Positions 1-8,194 of a DNA stretch of 12,283 nt are shown piece by piece. Under the pieces are notes generated by a model. The model was given only the letters and a program-made list of their open reading frames with translations, had not been told where the DNA came from and did no database searches. The stretch is taken from contig JAGLUM010000154.1 of assembly GCA_023134755.1 (NCBI GenBank), positions 1 to 12,283 on the forward strand. The letters run 5' to 3'. The stretch is from Fidelibacterota bacterium (GTDB lineage Bacteria; Fidelibacterota; Fidelibacteria; Fidelibacterales; Fidelibacteraceae). The position numbers were made by a program, and so were the translations under genes. How positions within the stretch are numbered: the stretch's first letter is position 1; each line of letters opens with the position of its first letter.

Positions 1-1115
1 GGAATGCCCTGCGAGGGTGTTTCCGGAATATGTCCACTGTCAAACATGGCTATTTGTTCTCTTGCTACGGTAGCTTCCTGCGATGGCCGGGAAATTTCAA
101 AATCTAAGTTAGCAGATTTTGGAAGGCTATCTTCACCCCTGGAATCATCAATGTTTTTATTATCAAATCCGGTTGCGATCACAGTGATAAGCATTTCATC
201 TTCCATTTTCGGATCAATCAGGGCGCCAAAGATAATGTTGGCATCTTCACCGGCTTCAGCAGTGATCATTTCGTTAGCTTTACGTATTTCTGACATTTTC
301 ATGTCATGGCCGCCGGTAAAATTGATCAGTAAACCACTGGCGCCTTTGATGGAATTATTTTCCAGCAAAGGACTGTGAATTGCATTCTCAGCTGCTTCAA
401 CAGCACGGTTAGAACCGCTGCATCGGCCGACACCGATTACCGCAGGACCTTTTCGGTTAATAACGGTTTTTACATCGGCAAAATCCAGGTTAATGATCCC
501 GTTTTTAGTTATGAGATCTGAAATTCCCGCTGTACCCTGATTTAAAATGGAATCCGCGATATAGAATGCATCCTCAAAACTGGTATCATCATCAGCGATA
601 TCAAAGATTTTTTCGTTTGGAATTATAATAAGAGTATCCACATGTTCACGCAAACGCTCAATACCTTCAACAGCTCGCCTCATACGTGGTTTTCCCTCAA
701 AAATAAAGGGTTTTGTAACAAATCCGATTGTCAACGCGCCGTTATTCTTTGCAATTTCAGCAATGACAGGAGCTGCACCCGTACCGGTGCCTCCTCCCAT
801 TCCGGCAGTAATAAATATCATGTCGGTATCGCGAACCACATCTTCCAGTCGCTCCTTGCTCTCTAAAGCCGCCTGATAGCCGATTTTGGCATTCGAACCG
901 GCTCCCAGTCCGCGGGTCAGATTAGCACCGATCTGTATCTTGATTTCTGCCGTGTTTTCATTCAGAGCCTGTGCGTCGGTATTTACCGCAATAAACTCAA
1001 CATCTGAAAGACTTTCCTTAATCATACGCTGGATAGCATTGCCGCCCGCGCCTCCAACACCAATTACCTTGATCTTTGCTTTTTGGTCTTTTAATCCATC
1101 ATATTCGATCAACAT
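1..1115 (-). CDS. ftsZ: Cell division GTPase FtsZ, 3' end cut by window
   Basis: FtsZ is the tubulin-like GTPase that polymerises into the cytoplasmic Z-ring and recruits the divisome. The frame is open from the ATG at 1115 to the window edge (371 codons plus two bases). Visible are the N-terminal nucleotide-binding segment (VIGVGGAGGNA, about residues 17-27), the tubulin signature GGGTGTG at 107-113, and the T7 synergy loop NLDFADV at 209-215 with the catalytic Asp at 211. The GTPase core ends near ATGFD (about 314-318), followed by a variable acidic/polar linker of about 50 residues. The last readable residues are GIP, which probably begin the conserved C-terminal peptide (IPxFLR type) that binds FtsA, so only about 10-20 residues are missing; this last point is inference. 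The start is supported by a GGAGG five bases upstream. It lies 22 bases after ftsA. Family assignment is essentially certain. Confidence 0.98.
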   Translation of the reverse strand, partial: MLIEYDGLKDQKAKIKVIGVGGAGGNAIQRMIKESLSDVEFIAVNTDAQALNENTAEIKIQIGANLTRGLGAGSNAKIGYQAALESKERLEDVVRDTDMIFITAGMGGGTGTGAAPVIAEIAKNNGALTIGFVTKPFIFEGKPRMRRAVEGIERLREHVDTLIIIPNEKIFDIADDDTSFEDAFYIADSILNQGTAGISDLITKNGIINLDFADVKTVINRKGPAVIGVGRCSGSNRAVEAAENAIHSPLLENNSIKGASGLLINFTGGHDMKMSEIRKANEMITAEAGEDANIIFGALIDPKMEDEMLITVIATGFDNKNIDDSRGEDSLPKSANLDFEISRPSQEATVAREQIAMFDSGHIPETPSQGI

Positions 1116-1120
1116 AGGAT

Positions 1121-1125
1121 CCTCC
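1121..1125 (-). promoter_or_regulatory. Strong Shine-Dalgarno of ftsZ
   Basis: GGAGG on the minus strand lies five bases before the ATG at 1115, in the 22-base ftsA-ftsZ spacer. It is the best-placed ribosome site in the cluster. This fits the high FtsZ level that cells need relative to FtsA and FtsQ, whose sites here are weaker or embedded in the upstream gene. Confidence 0.85.
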
Positions 1126-1137
1126 GTTTCTTTATTT

Positions 1138-2391
1138 TTAGAAAAATTCTGATAATCGTTCTTTAATTTTATTCCAAAGGGTTATTTTAGATTGTCCCGA
1201 AGGAAACTTTGGTTTTAAATACTTTTTATTTGCGGAATACAGCAAACCGATACCGGTTGCGTAATCAGGAGTATAATCTTCATGCTCCATGCCGTTCATG
1301 TGAATGGGGTAGCCGATTTGGCAGTTCATACCGAACATCTCTTCCGCGAGATGATCAATGCCGCGAAGCAGGGAACCGCCCCCGGTTAAGACAATGCCGG
1401 CATTCAACTGCACTCCCTTGATGTGTTCCATTGAAAAACTTAAAATTTCACGAATACGTGCTTCAATGTAACTGGATAACTGTACAGACGTTAAAGCGAT
1501 GTCGGTCCTGCCGTTAACCGGTTTGATATAAAATTCCTTTGCACCTTCCATTTCTGCCTGTTTCATCGTTGCCCAGCCGTAATGTTTTTTAATGCGCTCG
1601 GCTTCAACAAAAGAGGTTTGGATCAGGGATGCGATATCCCGGGTAATGATCTGTCCGCCGAATCCAACAATGTTTGTACTGAAAAGATGTCCGTTTTGAA
1701 AAACAGTGATATCGGTTGTGCCGCCGCCGATATCGATCAGGCATACACCCAGTTCTTTTTGATCATAGGTCAGTACAGCTTCAGCTGAGGCCAGTGGTTC
1801 CAAAATAATATCGTTGACGTTAAGCCCTGTTTTCTGTACACAGTTAATCATATCTCTGGCATTGTTGATAGCTGCTGTAATGACATGTGCTTTCAGCGTG
1901 AGTTTGCTTCCGGACATACCCAGTGGATTTTTTACCACCATCTGATCATTTATAATGTATTCTTGGGGAATTACATGAATAATTTCACGATCGATCCCGA
2001 TATTGATGTTTTTTATCGATTCTTCCAGTCGGACCATGTCCTTCTCATCAATAATATTCGCTTTTTTGCTGTTGTCAGCCCGGTTAATGGAGATGGCATG
2101 TTCTGTATCCATGCTGCGGATATGATCCCCGGCGATACCCACCGTCACCCCGCTTATTTTTTCGACACCTGCATTTTTTAAGGCCTCGGATACCGCGTTA
2201 TCAATGGAATCACGGGTCAGATCAATATCTATGATCACCCCGCTTTTCATTCCGGAAGAAGGGACCTTTCCGATTCCAAGGATACGATACTCAGAGACAC
2301 TTTTATCATACTCTCCTATAAGAGCACAAATTTTTGTGGTTCCGATATCCAGTGCACTTAAAATGATTTTTTCATTCATAGCTATACTCAT
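1138..2391 (-). CDS. ftsA: Actin-like divisome protein FtsA
   Basis: FtsA is the actin-fold ATPase that tethers FtsZ filaments to the inner face of the membrane and signals to septal peptidoglycan synthesis. The protein is 417 residues, normal for the family. The phosphate-1 motif LDIGTTKICALIGE is at 14-27, the phosphate-2 motif LIDIGGGTTDITV at 218-230, and the adenosine motif GIVLTGGGSLLRGI at 332-345. The FtsA-specific 1C subdomain occupies roughly residues 90-170 (for example IPQEYIIN and NPLGMSG). The C-terminus, TLWNKIKERLSEFF at 404-417, looks like the expected amphipathic membrane-targeting helix. The start ATG interlocks with the ftsQ stop (ATGA), with GGGA six bases upstream as a weak ribosome site. 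A second in-frame ATG at 2379 has no such site, so I keep 2391. It is followed directly by ftsZ, its polymer partner. Confidence 0.97.
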   Translation of the reverse strand: MSIAMNEKIILSALDIGTTKICALIGEYDKSVSEYRILGIGKVPSSGMKSGVIIDIDLTRDSIDNAVSEALKNAGVEKISGVTVGIAGDHIRSMDTEHAISINRADNSKKANIIDEKDMVRLEESIKNINIGIDREIIHVIPQEYIINDQMVVKNPLGMSGSKLTLKAHVITAAINNARDMINCVQKTGLNVNDIILEPLASAEAVLTYDQKELGVCLIDIGGGTTDITVFQNGHLFSTNIVGFGGQIITRDIASLIQTSFVEAERIKKHYGWATMKQAEMEGAKEFYIKPVNGRTDIALTSVQLSSYIEARIREILSFSMEHIKGVQLNAGIVLTGGGSLLRGIDHLAEEMFGMNCQIGYPIHMNGMEHEDYTPDYATGIGLLYSANKKYLKPKFPSGQSKITLWNKIKERLSEFF

Positions 2392-3146
2392 ATTTTATCC
2401 CGTATAATTACTTGACCGTTAAATCGCAAACTAACATATCTGAAACGACGCATGTCGATATTATCATGTTCCATTTTAATGATAAACGCATTTAAAATGT
2501 CGATGCGTTTTTCCAGTTGATCCTTGCCCAGGTACACCGGCGGATAGTTGGCATTTTTTTGAATGATCCACCCTTTTTCATCTGACCATGTGATATTATT
2601 GCAGTAGTCAGTAACATCATTACGGAAGCACTGGACATAGTTTATAAAATTAATAGCATGCCGGATATCCGGATGAAAGGTCGGTTTTCCGGGTTCGAAT
2701 ACCAGATCCGGATCCACTCCCTTAATAATAGGAAGGGAATCCACCGCATAAGAGTGAGGCATAGGCAGGACCGTGGCAAAAGCATCCAGCGCGTACTTGT
2801 CCCGTAAATTGATAAACACGATGGGCTGCCGTTCAATAACGTAAATATTGATAACATCAGGGAATTGCCGACTGATATACGCATTATAGATATAAGGTTC
2901 CTCGATCAGGCGTTTTATGCCGGTGTTTAGATCAAGATCAAACATATTAGCTCCGCGTTTGATCCCACTGATACGGGTAATGTGTTTTTCCGATAATTCA
3001 TGATAACCGTGCACCACAATCGTTTTAACCGTAAAAACCTGTTGATAGCGGCAATAAACCAATGCCAGAAAAAAGATCAGCAGAGTAATAACCGCGTATA
3101 ACACGGAATGAAAAAACCGGCGCCTATTTTGTTGCTCAGCGTGCAT
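2388..3146 (-). CDS. ftsQ: Cell division protein FtsQ (POTRA domain)
   Basis: FtsQ is a bitopic inner-membrane divisome protein that links early and late division proteins (the FtsQLB complex). From the ATG at 3146 it has 252 residues. It shows a short basic cytoplasmic tail (NRRR at 7-10), one membrane segment at about 11-32, then a POTRA domain at about 38-108 (VKTIVVHGYHELSE, with FPDVINIYVIERQP closing it) and a periplasmic FtsQ domain to the C-terminus. Sequence conservation in this family is low; the call rests on this architecture and on its place between murC and ftsA. An in-frame ATG exists at 3167, but AAGGAA lies just five bases before 3146, and that start gives only an 11-base overlap with murC. 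The stop overlaps the ftsA start, implying coupled translation. Confidence 0.93.
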   Translation of the reverse strand: MHAEQQNRRRFFHSVLYAVITLLIFFLALVYCRYQQVFTVKTIVVHGYHELSEKHITRISGIKRGANMFDLDLNTGIKRLIEEPYIYNAYISRQFPDVINIYVIERQPIVFINLRDKYALDAFATVLPMPHSYAVDSLPIIKGVDPDLVFEPGKPTFHPDIRHAINFINYVQCFRNDVTDYCNNITWSDEKGWIIQKNANYPPVYLGKDQLEKRIDILNAFIIKMEHDNIDMRRFRYVSLRFNGQVIIRDKI

Positions 3147-4536
3147 GATATTCCTTGTACAGTGCATCGGAGACTTCCCAAATATCTCCGGCTCCCAGGG
3201 TTAATATAATATCACCGTCAAGTATTTCAGGGATAAGCGTTTTAGCTACATCCGACATCTTCTTAATATAGAAAACCGGCATATTGCTGTTTTCTTTCAT
3301 CATATCTACGATCATAGTGCTGCTAACACCTTTTATCGGCTTTTCACGCGCGGGATAAATATCTACGATATACACCTTGTCTGCTATCTCCAGTGCTTGT
3401 GCAAATCCCTCCGCGAAATCACGTGTTCGAGTATATAGATGCGGCTGAAAAATGGCAATGATACGCCGATTTTCATAGCGTATCCGCGCCGCTTTCAGGG
3501 TTGCCGTGATCTCTGTGGGATGGTGCGCGTAATCATCATAAAACAGAACGTCATCACATTGATGCCGCAGTTCAAATCGTCGTTCAACACCTGAAAAAGC
3601 ATGAATACCTTTTCCGGCATCGGATATATTCAAATGTAAAAGATAGGCCGTGACAAGTGCTGCAGTGGCATTCAATACGTTATGCAATCCGACCTGCTGA
3701 ATGTGAAACCGGCCGATGGATTTATTTTGATAACGCAGAGTAAAATCGGAACCGTTATTATAACTGATTTTTTCGATATGAAAATCAGCATGCCGGTTGG
3801 TGCCGTAGGCGACCCAGGGGCGGTCGATATACGGCAACAGGCTCCGGGCTTCAGGGTCATCACAGCAAAGAATGACAGACCCGTTCTCGGGAACGCTGTT
3901 CGCGTATTCCAGAAAGGCCTTTTTCATATCCTCAATATCCCGGTAAATATCAAGATGATCCGCATCCACGTTGGTAATAATTGCCAAGGTGGGGGGGAGT
4001 GCCAGAAATGTTCTATCATACTCATCGGCTTCAAAGATAACATGTGTTTTCGAATCCATGCGGGCATTTGTTTTTAGATCTTTAAGAATACCGCCGATAA
4101 ACAAAGACGGACGCGATCCGCAGGCATCCAATGCGGCTGCAATAATGGAAGCAGTCGACGTTTTCCCGTGGGTTCCCGCAACACCGATACGTATAGGCCA
4201 GATTGACAGTAACATCCCCAGAAATTCTGCCCGGCGGATTAACTTAATACCAAGCCGCTCTGCTTGTTTGTATTCCGGATTATCGGGTTTAATGGCGCTG
4301 GAGTAGACCACAACATCCTGTGATTGAACATGATTACGATGATGATCGGTATAGATGTGGACACCAAGGGACTGTAAATGCTCGGTAATGCTGCTTTCCA
4401 GAGTATCTGATCCCGTAACAGAAAATCCAAGGTGGATCAACACCTCCGCGATACCGCTCATGCCAATACCGCCGACACCGATCATGTGAATGGTATTAGT
4501 AGACCCGAAAATGGTATTAATTCTGTTTTCTCTCAT
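3136..4536 (-). CDS. murC: UDP-N-acetylmuramate--L-alanine ligase MurC
   Basis: MurC joins L-Ala to UDP-MurNAc with ATP, the first peptide-forming step of peptidoglycan precursor synthesis in the cytoplasm. From the ATG at 4536 the protein is 466 residues, typical for MurC. Visible are the N-terminal UDP-binding Rossmann motif IGVGGIGMSGIAE at 19-31, the ATP P-loop GTHGKTST at 121-128, EADEYDR at 169-175, TNVDADHLD at 188-196, HNVLNA at 285-290, SGVERRFE at 315-322, DDYAHHPTE at 334-342 and LGAGDIW near 447-453. The EADEYD and DDYAHHP motifs separate MurC from MurD, MurE and MurF. In-frame ATGs at 4587 and 4551 would overlap murG without gain; the ATG at 4536 has GGAG five bases upstream and begins two bases after the murG stop. 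A run of seven C in the coding strand (plus-strand 3991-3997) encodes part of LPPT and does not break the frame. Confidence 0.98.
   Translation of the reverse strand: MRENRINTIFGSTNTIHMIGVGGIGMSGIAEVLIHLGFSVTGSDTLESSITEHLQSLGVHIYTDHHRNHVQSQDVVVYSSAIKPDNPEYKQAERLGIKLIRRAEFLGMLLSIWPIRIGVAGTHGKTSTASIIAAALDACGSRPSLFIGGILKDLKTNARMDSKTHVIFEADEYDRTFLALPPTLAIITNVDADHLDIYRDIEDMKKAFLEYANSVPENGSVILCCDDPEARSLLPYIDRPWVAYGTNRHADFHIEKISYNNGSDFTLRYQNKSIGRFHIQQVGLHNVLNATAALVTAYLLHLNISDAGKGIHAFSGVERRFELRHQCDDVLFYDDYAHHPTEITATLKAARIRYENRRIIAIFQPHLYTRTRDFAEGFAQALEIADKVYIVDIYPAREKPIKGVSSTMIVDMMKENSNMPVFYIKKMSDVAKTLIPEILDGDIILTLGAGDIWEVSDALYKEYHAR
3151..3156 (-). promoter_or_regulatory. Shine-Dalgarno that sets the ftsQ start
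   Basis: AAGGAA on the minus strand, inside the last codons of murC, ends four bases before the ATG at 3146. It lies downstream of the alternative ATG at 3167, which therefore cannot use it, so it favours the shorter FtsQ. Confidence 0.75.
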
Positions 4537-4537
4537 A

Positions 4538-5689
4538 TTAACTCCAGGCATAAAGTGATCGTAGTGTTGAAATAATTGATTTAGCAATAATATCGGACGT
4601 ATCTTCTTCCCGGCGGGGAAATGAATCTGCCATACGCTTCAAGTATTCCGGATCCCTGATCATAGAATGGATATGCTCAGAAATCTGATGTTTTGGAAAA
4701 TCATGTTCCTCGATGATCAGAGCACAACCCTGTGATTCCAGAGATTTAGCATTATAATACTGATGATTTCCGGCGGCCGTGGGCAGAGGGATCAAAATGG
4801 CCGGGACCCGCATGTGTTCTATTTCTGCCAGAGTAAGCGCGCCTGCGCGTGATATCACCATATCCGCGGCGGAATACGCGGCAGACATATTATCAATGTA
4901 AGGCAGAAGTGTAACAGCAGACTGTTTGCCCAGCTGCTTGTGCAGCATATCATAGCTGGCTTTACCGGTCTGCCATAAAACCTGAATGTTGTATTTATCG
5001 ATCCAGGATGTAATGTGTTTCGCGATATATTTATTGATACCCAACGATCCCTGACTGCCGCCAAAGATAAAAATGGTAAAAGGTTTAAGATTTAGACCCA
5101 TTTCCGCGCGCGCCGCAGAGGTATCCATACACTTAATGTTGCTGCGGATAGGATTTCCGCTTTTAATAAATAGCACATCATGTTTGATATGATCTTTGAC
5201 CGCATCATAGGCGTAGAAAAATCCTATTGCATGTTTGGATAAAATACGGCTGGTCACGCCCGGAAAGGCATTTTGTTCCTGCACAAAGAGCGGAATATGC
5301 CGGCGGTTTGATATATAACCCGGAATGCCTGAGACATACCCGCCGGTTGCGATGGTAGCGATCGGATCAAGCCGACGGTAAACAGCCCATATTTTGATAA
5401 AAGAGCGTATCAAACGAAAAGGTAATATGATATTTTGCAGCAGGGATTTAAGCGACAGATAACGCGAGAAACCCTTTACGGGGATCAATGTGTAAGGATA
5501 GCTGTTTTTCGCTGCAAGGCGTTGTTCAATACCAAATCTCGAACCGATATAATGGCAGTCAATATGTACACCTTTAAGCAGTTCTCCTGACAGACGCTGA
5601 ATCGCGTCGGCAATAGCAACTGCCGGATAGTAATGTCCGCCGGTACCGCCACCGGTAATAATAACGGTATATTTTTGTTTAGAGCTCAT
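4538..5689 (-). CDS. murG: Lipid II synthase MurG (GlcNAc transferase)
   Basis: MurG is the peripheral membrane GT28-family glycosyltransferase that transfers GlcNAc from UDP-GlcNAc to lipid I, making lipid II. From the ATG at 5689 it has 383 residues. The glycine-rich loop GGGTGGHYYPA is at 13-23 with the conserved His at 19, GGYVSGIPGY at 116-125, EQNAFPG at 138-144, the second glycine loop GGSQGS at 210-215, WQTGK at 239-243, and the UDP-GlcNAc-binding region SRAGALTLAE at 280-289 followed by PLPTAAGNHQYYNAK at 301-315. I prefer 5689 over the longer frame from 5719 because the motif then begins at the usual distance from the N-terminus and the overlap with ftsW falls from 41 to 11 bases; neither ATG has a good ribosome site, so coupling to ftsW translation is likely. 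The stop lies one base before the murC ATG. Confidence 0.97.
   Translation of the reverse strand: MSSKQKYTVIITGGGTGGHYYPAVAIADAIQRLSGELLKGVHIDCHYIGSRFGIEQRLAAKNSYPYTLIPVKGFSRYLSLKSLLQNIILPFRLIRSFIKIWAVYRRLDPIATIATGGYVSGIPGYISNRRHIPLFVQEQNAFPGVTSRILSKHAIGFFYAYDAVKDHIKHDVLFIKSGNPIRSNIKCMDTSAARAEMGLNLKPFTIFIFGGSQGSLGINKYIAKHITSWIDKYNIQVLWQTGKASYDMLHKQLGKQSAVTLLPYIDNMSAAYSAADMVISRAGALTLAEIEHMRVPAILIPLPTAAGNHQYYNAKSLESQGCALIIEEHDFPKHQISEHIHSMIRDPEYLKRMADSFPRREEDTSDIIAKSIISTLRSLYAWS
4542..4545 (-). promoter_or_regulatory. Shine-Dalgarno that sets the murC start
   Basis: GGAG on the minus strand, within the penultimate codons of murG, lies five bases before the ATG at 4536. This choice places the Rossmann glycine motif about 19 residues into MurC, as usual in the family, and removes a 50-base overlap with murG. 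Confidence 0.75.
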
Positions 5690-6824
5690 GTAAAAACTCT
5701 GCCTTTTTTTGCAGTTCATGTTGCGACTGCTTTATAATATTCAAGCAAATGCCGATCAATGACATATTTATCAGTAGCTGTGTCCCGCTTTTGCTGATAA
5801 AAGGCATCGGGAGACCGGTTACAGGTCCAAGTCCAACGCACACGATTGCATTGATAAGCGCGTAGTAAATAATGGCAAACGCGGTAGCAAATATGATGCT
5901 TTTTCCAAAATTATCATCCACGTGTTTGGCTAGGCGCAGCATAGAAATAAATAGAATAACAAATCCTAGTATGATCAGGGCAGTAGTAATAAATCCGAGT
6001 TCTTCACCCGCGATGGAAAAAATAAAATCAGTATGAGCTTCGGGTAAAAAGAGATTTTTTCCGGTGCTGTTACCAAAGCCGCGTCCAAAGAACTGACCGC
6101 CTGACAGACTGATCATAGATTGCCGGATCTGATAATTGCCATTTGAAATATCTTCCGGATTCATAAAAGCTAAAATACGTCCCCGGCGGTAAGGCGAGAT
6201 CCAGATATAAACACCGGAGATGAGCGTCAGAACACCTGTTACGAGTCCAAGCTGCCACAACGATGCACCCGAAATAAAGAGTAATGTGGCAATGATAAGG
6301 AATAAGGAAAAAGCTGATGAGAAATCCGGAGTAAGTGCGATCATGGCGATCAGGACAAAAGAAATAAGCAGCGGAGGAAGTAGTCCTTTGCGGAATTCAC
6401 CCAGTGTTTCCTTATGGTTGGCAATGTATCCGCTGACATAGATGATAAGTGTAAATTTTACCAGCTCGGCCAGCTGAAAAAGATTTCTACCGCTAAGAGC
6501 AAACCAGCGAACCGGGGCGCTGCTTCCGGAGCCGAATTTTTTGATAAGTGTAATACTTAGCAGAATCACAGTAACAAATAAGAACAGCCAGGTAAAACGC
6601 TTCAGTTTTTTATAATCAATGAGATAGAATACAAAGCAGAACAGAATAGAAAGGACAAGGTATTTAATGTGGCTTTCAAAGAAACTATTGGCATTTCCGT
6701 CGATATTAAAGGCAACCCGGGTACTTGCTGAAAACAGGATCAGCATGCCGCCACAGATCAAAACGAGCAGTGTGATCGCGAAAACCTTAAAACTCAGGGG
6801 ATATTCTAATTTATTTGCTTTCAT
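5679..6824 (-). CDS. ftsW: Septal peptidoglycan glycosyltransferase FtsW (SEDS family)
   Basis: FtsW is the polytopic SEDS glycosyltransferase that polymerises lipid II into glycan strands at the septum together with its class B PBP partner FtsI. The protein has 381 residues and about ten hydrophobic segments. Family motifs include TPDFSSA at 165-171, YQIRQSMISLSGGQFFGRGFGNS at about 231-253 (start and end residues given only as guides), and HTDFIFSIAGEELG at 264-277, where Asp266 matches the SEDS catalytic aspartate. The usual SYGGSS segment near the last membrane helices reads SKSGTQ (344-349), an unusual form. RodA and SpoVE are the paralogues it could be confused with; position between murD and murG in a dcw cluster argues for FtsW. 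The start at 6824 overlaps murD by 14 bases, with GGGA seven bases upstream. The first membrane helix begins around residue 11. Confidence 0.95.
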   Translation of the reverse strand: MKANKLEYPLSFKVFAITLLVLICGGMLILFSASTRVAFNIDGNANSFFESHIKYLVLSILFCFVFYLIDYKKLKRFTWLFLFVTVILLSITLIKKFGSGSSAPVRWFALSGRNLFQLAELVKFTLIIYVSGYIANHKETLGEFRKGLLPPLLISFVLIAMIALTPDFSSAFSLFLIIATLLFISGASLWQLGLVTGVLTLISGVYIWISPYRRGRILAFMNPEDISNGNYQIRQSMISLSGGQFFGRGFGNSTGKNLFLPEAHTDFIFSIAGEELGFITTALIILGFVILFISMLRLAKHVDDNFGKSIIFATAFAIIYYALINAIVCVGLGPVTGLPMPFISKSGTQLLINMSLIGICLNIIKQSQHELQKKAEFLHEL

Positions 6825-8181
6825 TACCTAATCCCATAATGTTTTTAACGATCCGTTTAAAATGATCACCCCGCGCCGCATAATCAGAATATTGATCAAA
6901 ACTAGCGCAAGCGGGCGAGAACAATACCGCGTCTCCGGGGTGCGCCCGTTCAAATGCAGCCATCACCGCGGTCTTCATATCATAACAAGCCAGAGGTGAA
7001 AATGCCGCGAGCTGCTGTTGTATTTTTTTGCTTGCTTCCCCAATGACATAAATGCTATCCTTATCAGATAAATAGGAGGCTAACTCTTTGAAATTACTAT
7101 CTTTATCCCTTCCACCAAGGATCAGATGCAGCGGGGAATTGAAGCTTTGAATAGCCATCTTTACCGCATCAATATTTGTTCCCTTGGAGTCGTTATAAAA
7201 ACGAATATTACCTGCTTCACCGGCAAATTCAATACGGTGCGGTATGCTCTCAAATTCACGCAGGGAAGTAAAAACACCCTGATGATTTTTGATAAACGGA
7301 GATACCGCAGAGGCGGCACTGGCTATATTATATTCATTATGAATTCCAAAGAGCTTGATGTCCTTTTTTTCCAGATGATGCCAGGTGTCCTGGAGCTTAA
7401 AAGAGAAACTTTCCCCGTCAAAATACGCGATGGAATCCGGCAATTTCTTTTTGGATACCGGAATGACATAGGCCCGGGTCTTTGCATGGGCATTGATGAC
7501 CTCATCATCACGGTTTAACACCGCAACATCTTCTTTTTCCTGATTGATCAGGATACGGCACTTTGTCAGCGCATAATCCAAAAATGAGTCGTAACGGTCA
7601 AGATGATCCGGAGTAATATTAAGGATAACGGCCACATTGGGTTTGAAATCCTTTGTTGTTTCTAACTGAAAACTGCTGATCTCTGTTACATACATGGGGT
7701 GAGTACCGGTGCCGGAAACAATAGCCGTATATACTGCCTGTGAAAATGAATGCCCGATATTACCGCAGGCTACGGCATCTACACCGCAGCGGTTCAGCAT
7801 GTCGGCGATCAGACTTGTGGTTGTGGTCTTACCGTTGGATCCGGTTACTGCGATAATTGGACTTTCGCTAAACCAGCTGGCAACCTCAATTTCGGAATAT
7901 ACCGGAATATCACGGATATTAAGTTCACGAACAATAGGAGAGGAAGTGGGAATACCCGGACTAAGAATGACAAAATCGGAATGAAAAATTTGTTCACTGT
8001 GATGCGCGAATTCATATTCAATACCGTGTTCATTAAAAATGGCCAGCAAATCCGGCGTTTTCAGATTCTTATTCATCTCACTGATACGAACTCGGGCTTC
8101 ATGTTTTGCAAGCAAAATAGCCGCTGAGATGCCGCTTCTTCCAGCACCTAATACAGTAACTATTTTATCTACAACGCGCAT
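6811..8181 (-). CDS. murD: UDP-N-acetylmuramoyl-L-alanine--D-glutamate ligase MurD
   Basis: MurD adds D-Glu to UDP-MurNAc-L-Ala with ATP in the cytoplasm. The 456-residue protein is of normal length. It shows the N-terminal Rossmann motif VLGAGRSGISA at 10-20, SPGIP at 74-78, the ATP P-loop TGSNGKTTTT at 113-122, EISSFQLE at 167-174, NITPDHLDRY at 188-197, HNEYNIASAA at 281-290, IPHRIEF at 313-319, NDSKGTNIDA at 330-339, LGGRDK at 355-360, and the C-terminal SPACASFDQY...RGDHF block at about 422-441, which is diagnostic of MurD. The start at 8181 has AAAGGAG six bases upstream; an out-of-frame ATG at 8185 can be ignored. It begins 11 bases after mraY, and its last 14 bases overlap ftsW. Confidence 0.98.
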   Translation of the reverse strand: MRVVDKIVTVLGAGRSGISAAILLAKHEARVRISEMNKNLKTPDLLAIFNEHGIEYEFAHHSEQIFHSDFVILSPGIPTSSPIVRELNIRDIPVYSEIEVASWFSESPIIAVTGSNGKTTTTSLIADMLNRCGVDAVACGNIGHSFSQAVYTAIVSGTGTHPMYVTEISSFQLETTKDFKPNVAVILNITPDHLDRYDSFLDYALTKCRILINQEKEDVAVLNRDDEVINAHAKTRAYVIPVSKKKLPDSIAYFDGESFSFKLQDTWHHLEKKDIKLFGIHNEYNIASAASAVSPFIKNHQGVFTSLREFESIPHRIEFAGEAGNIRFYNDSKGTNIDAVKMAIQSFNSPLHLILGGRDKDSNFKELASYLSDKDSIYVIGEASKKIQQQLAAFSPLACYDMKTAVMAAFERAHPGDAVLFSPACASFDQYSDYAARGDHFKRIVKNIMGLGNESK

Positions 8182-8187
8182 ACATGA

Positions 8188-8194
8188 CTCCTTT
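8188..8194 (-). promoter_or_regulatory. Shine-Dalgarno of murD
   Basis: AAAGGAG on the minus strand overlaps the mraY stop codon (8193-8195) and ends six bases before the murD ATG at 8181. It supports this start and a translational hand-over from mraY. Confidence 0.8.

Noticed and set aside
4..378. 124-codon plus-strand open frame at the left edge
   Set aside because: It is antisense to the intact FtsZ coding frame and shows low-complexity Ser/Ile composition expected of a reverse-complement shadow.
3682..4077. 131-codon open frame on the plus strand within murC
   Set aside because: It lies wholly opposite a well-motifed MurC, has no recognisable domain and no convincing ribosome site; it is a shadow frame.
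4537..4587. Longer MurC N-terminus from the ATG at 4587
   Set aside because: The extra 17 residues have no family counterpart, would overlap murG by 50 bases, and the ATG at 4536 has its own GGAG site.
7126..8127. Two plus-strand open frames of 125-130 codons opposite murD
   Set aside because: They are antisense to conserved MurD motifs, overlap one another's region in different frames and resemble no protein family; shadows.
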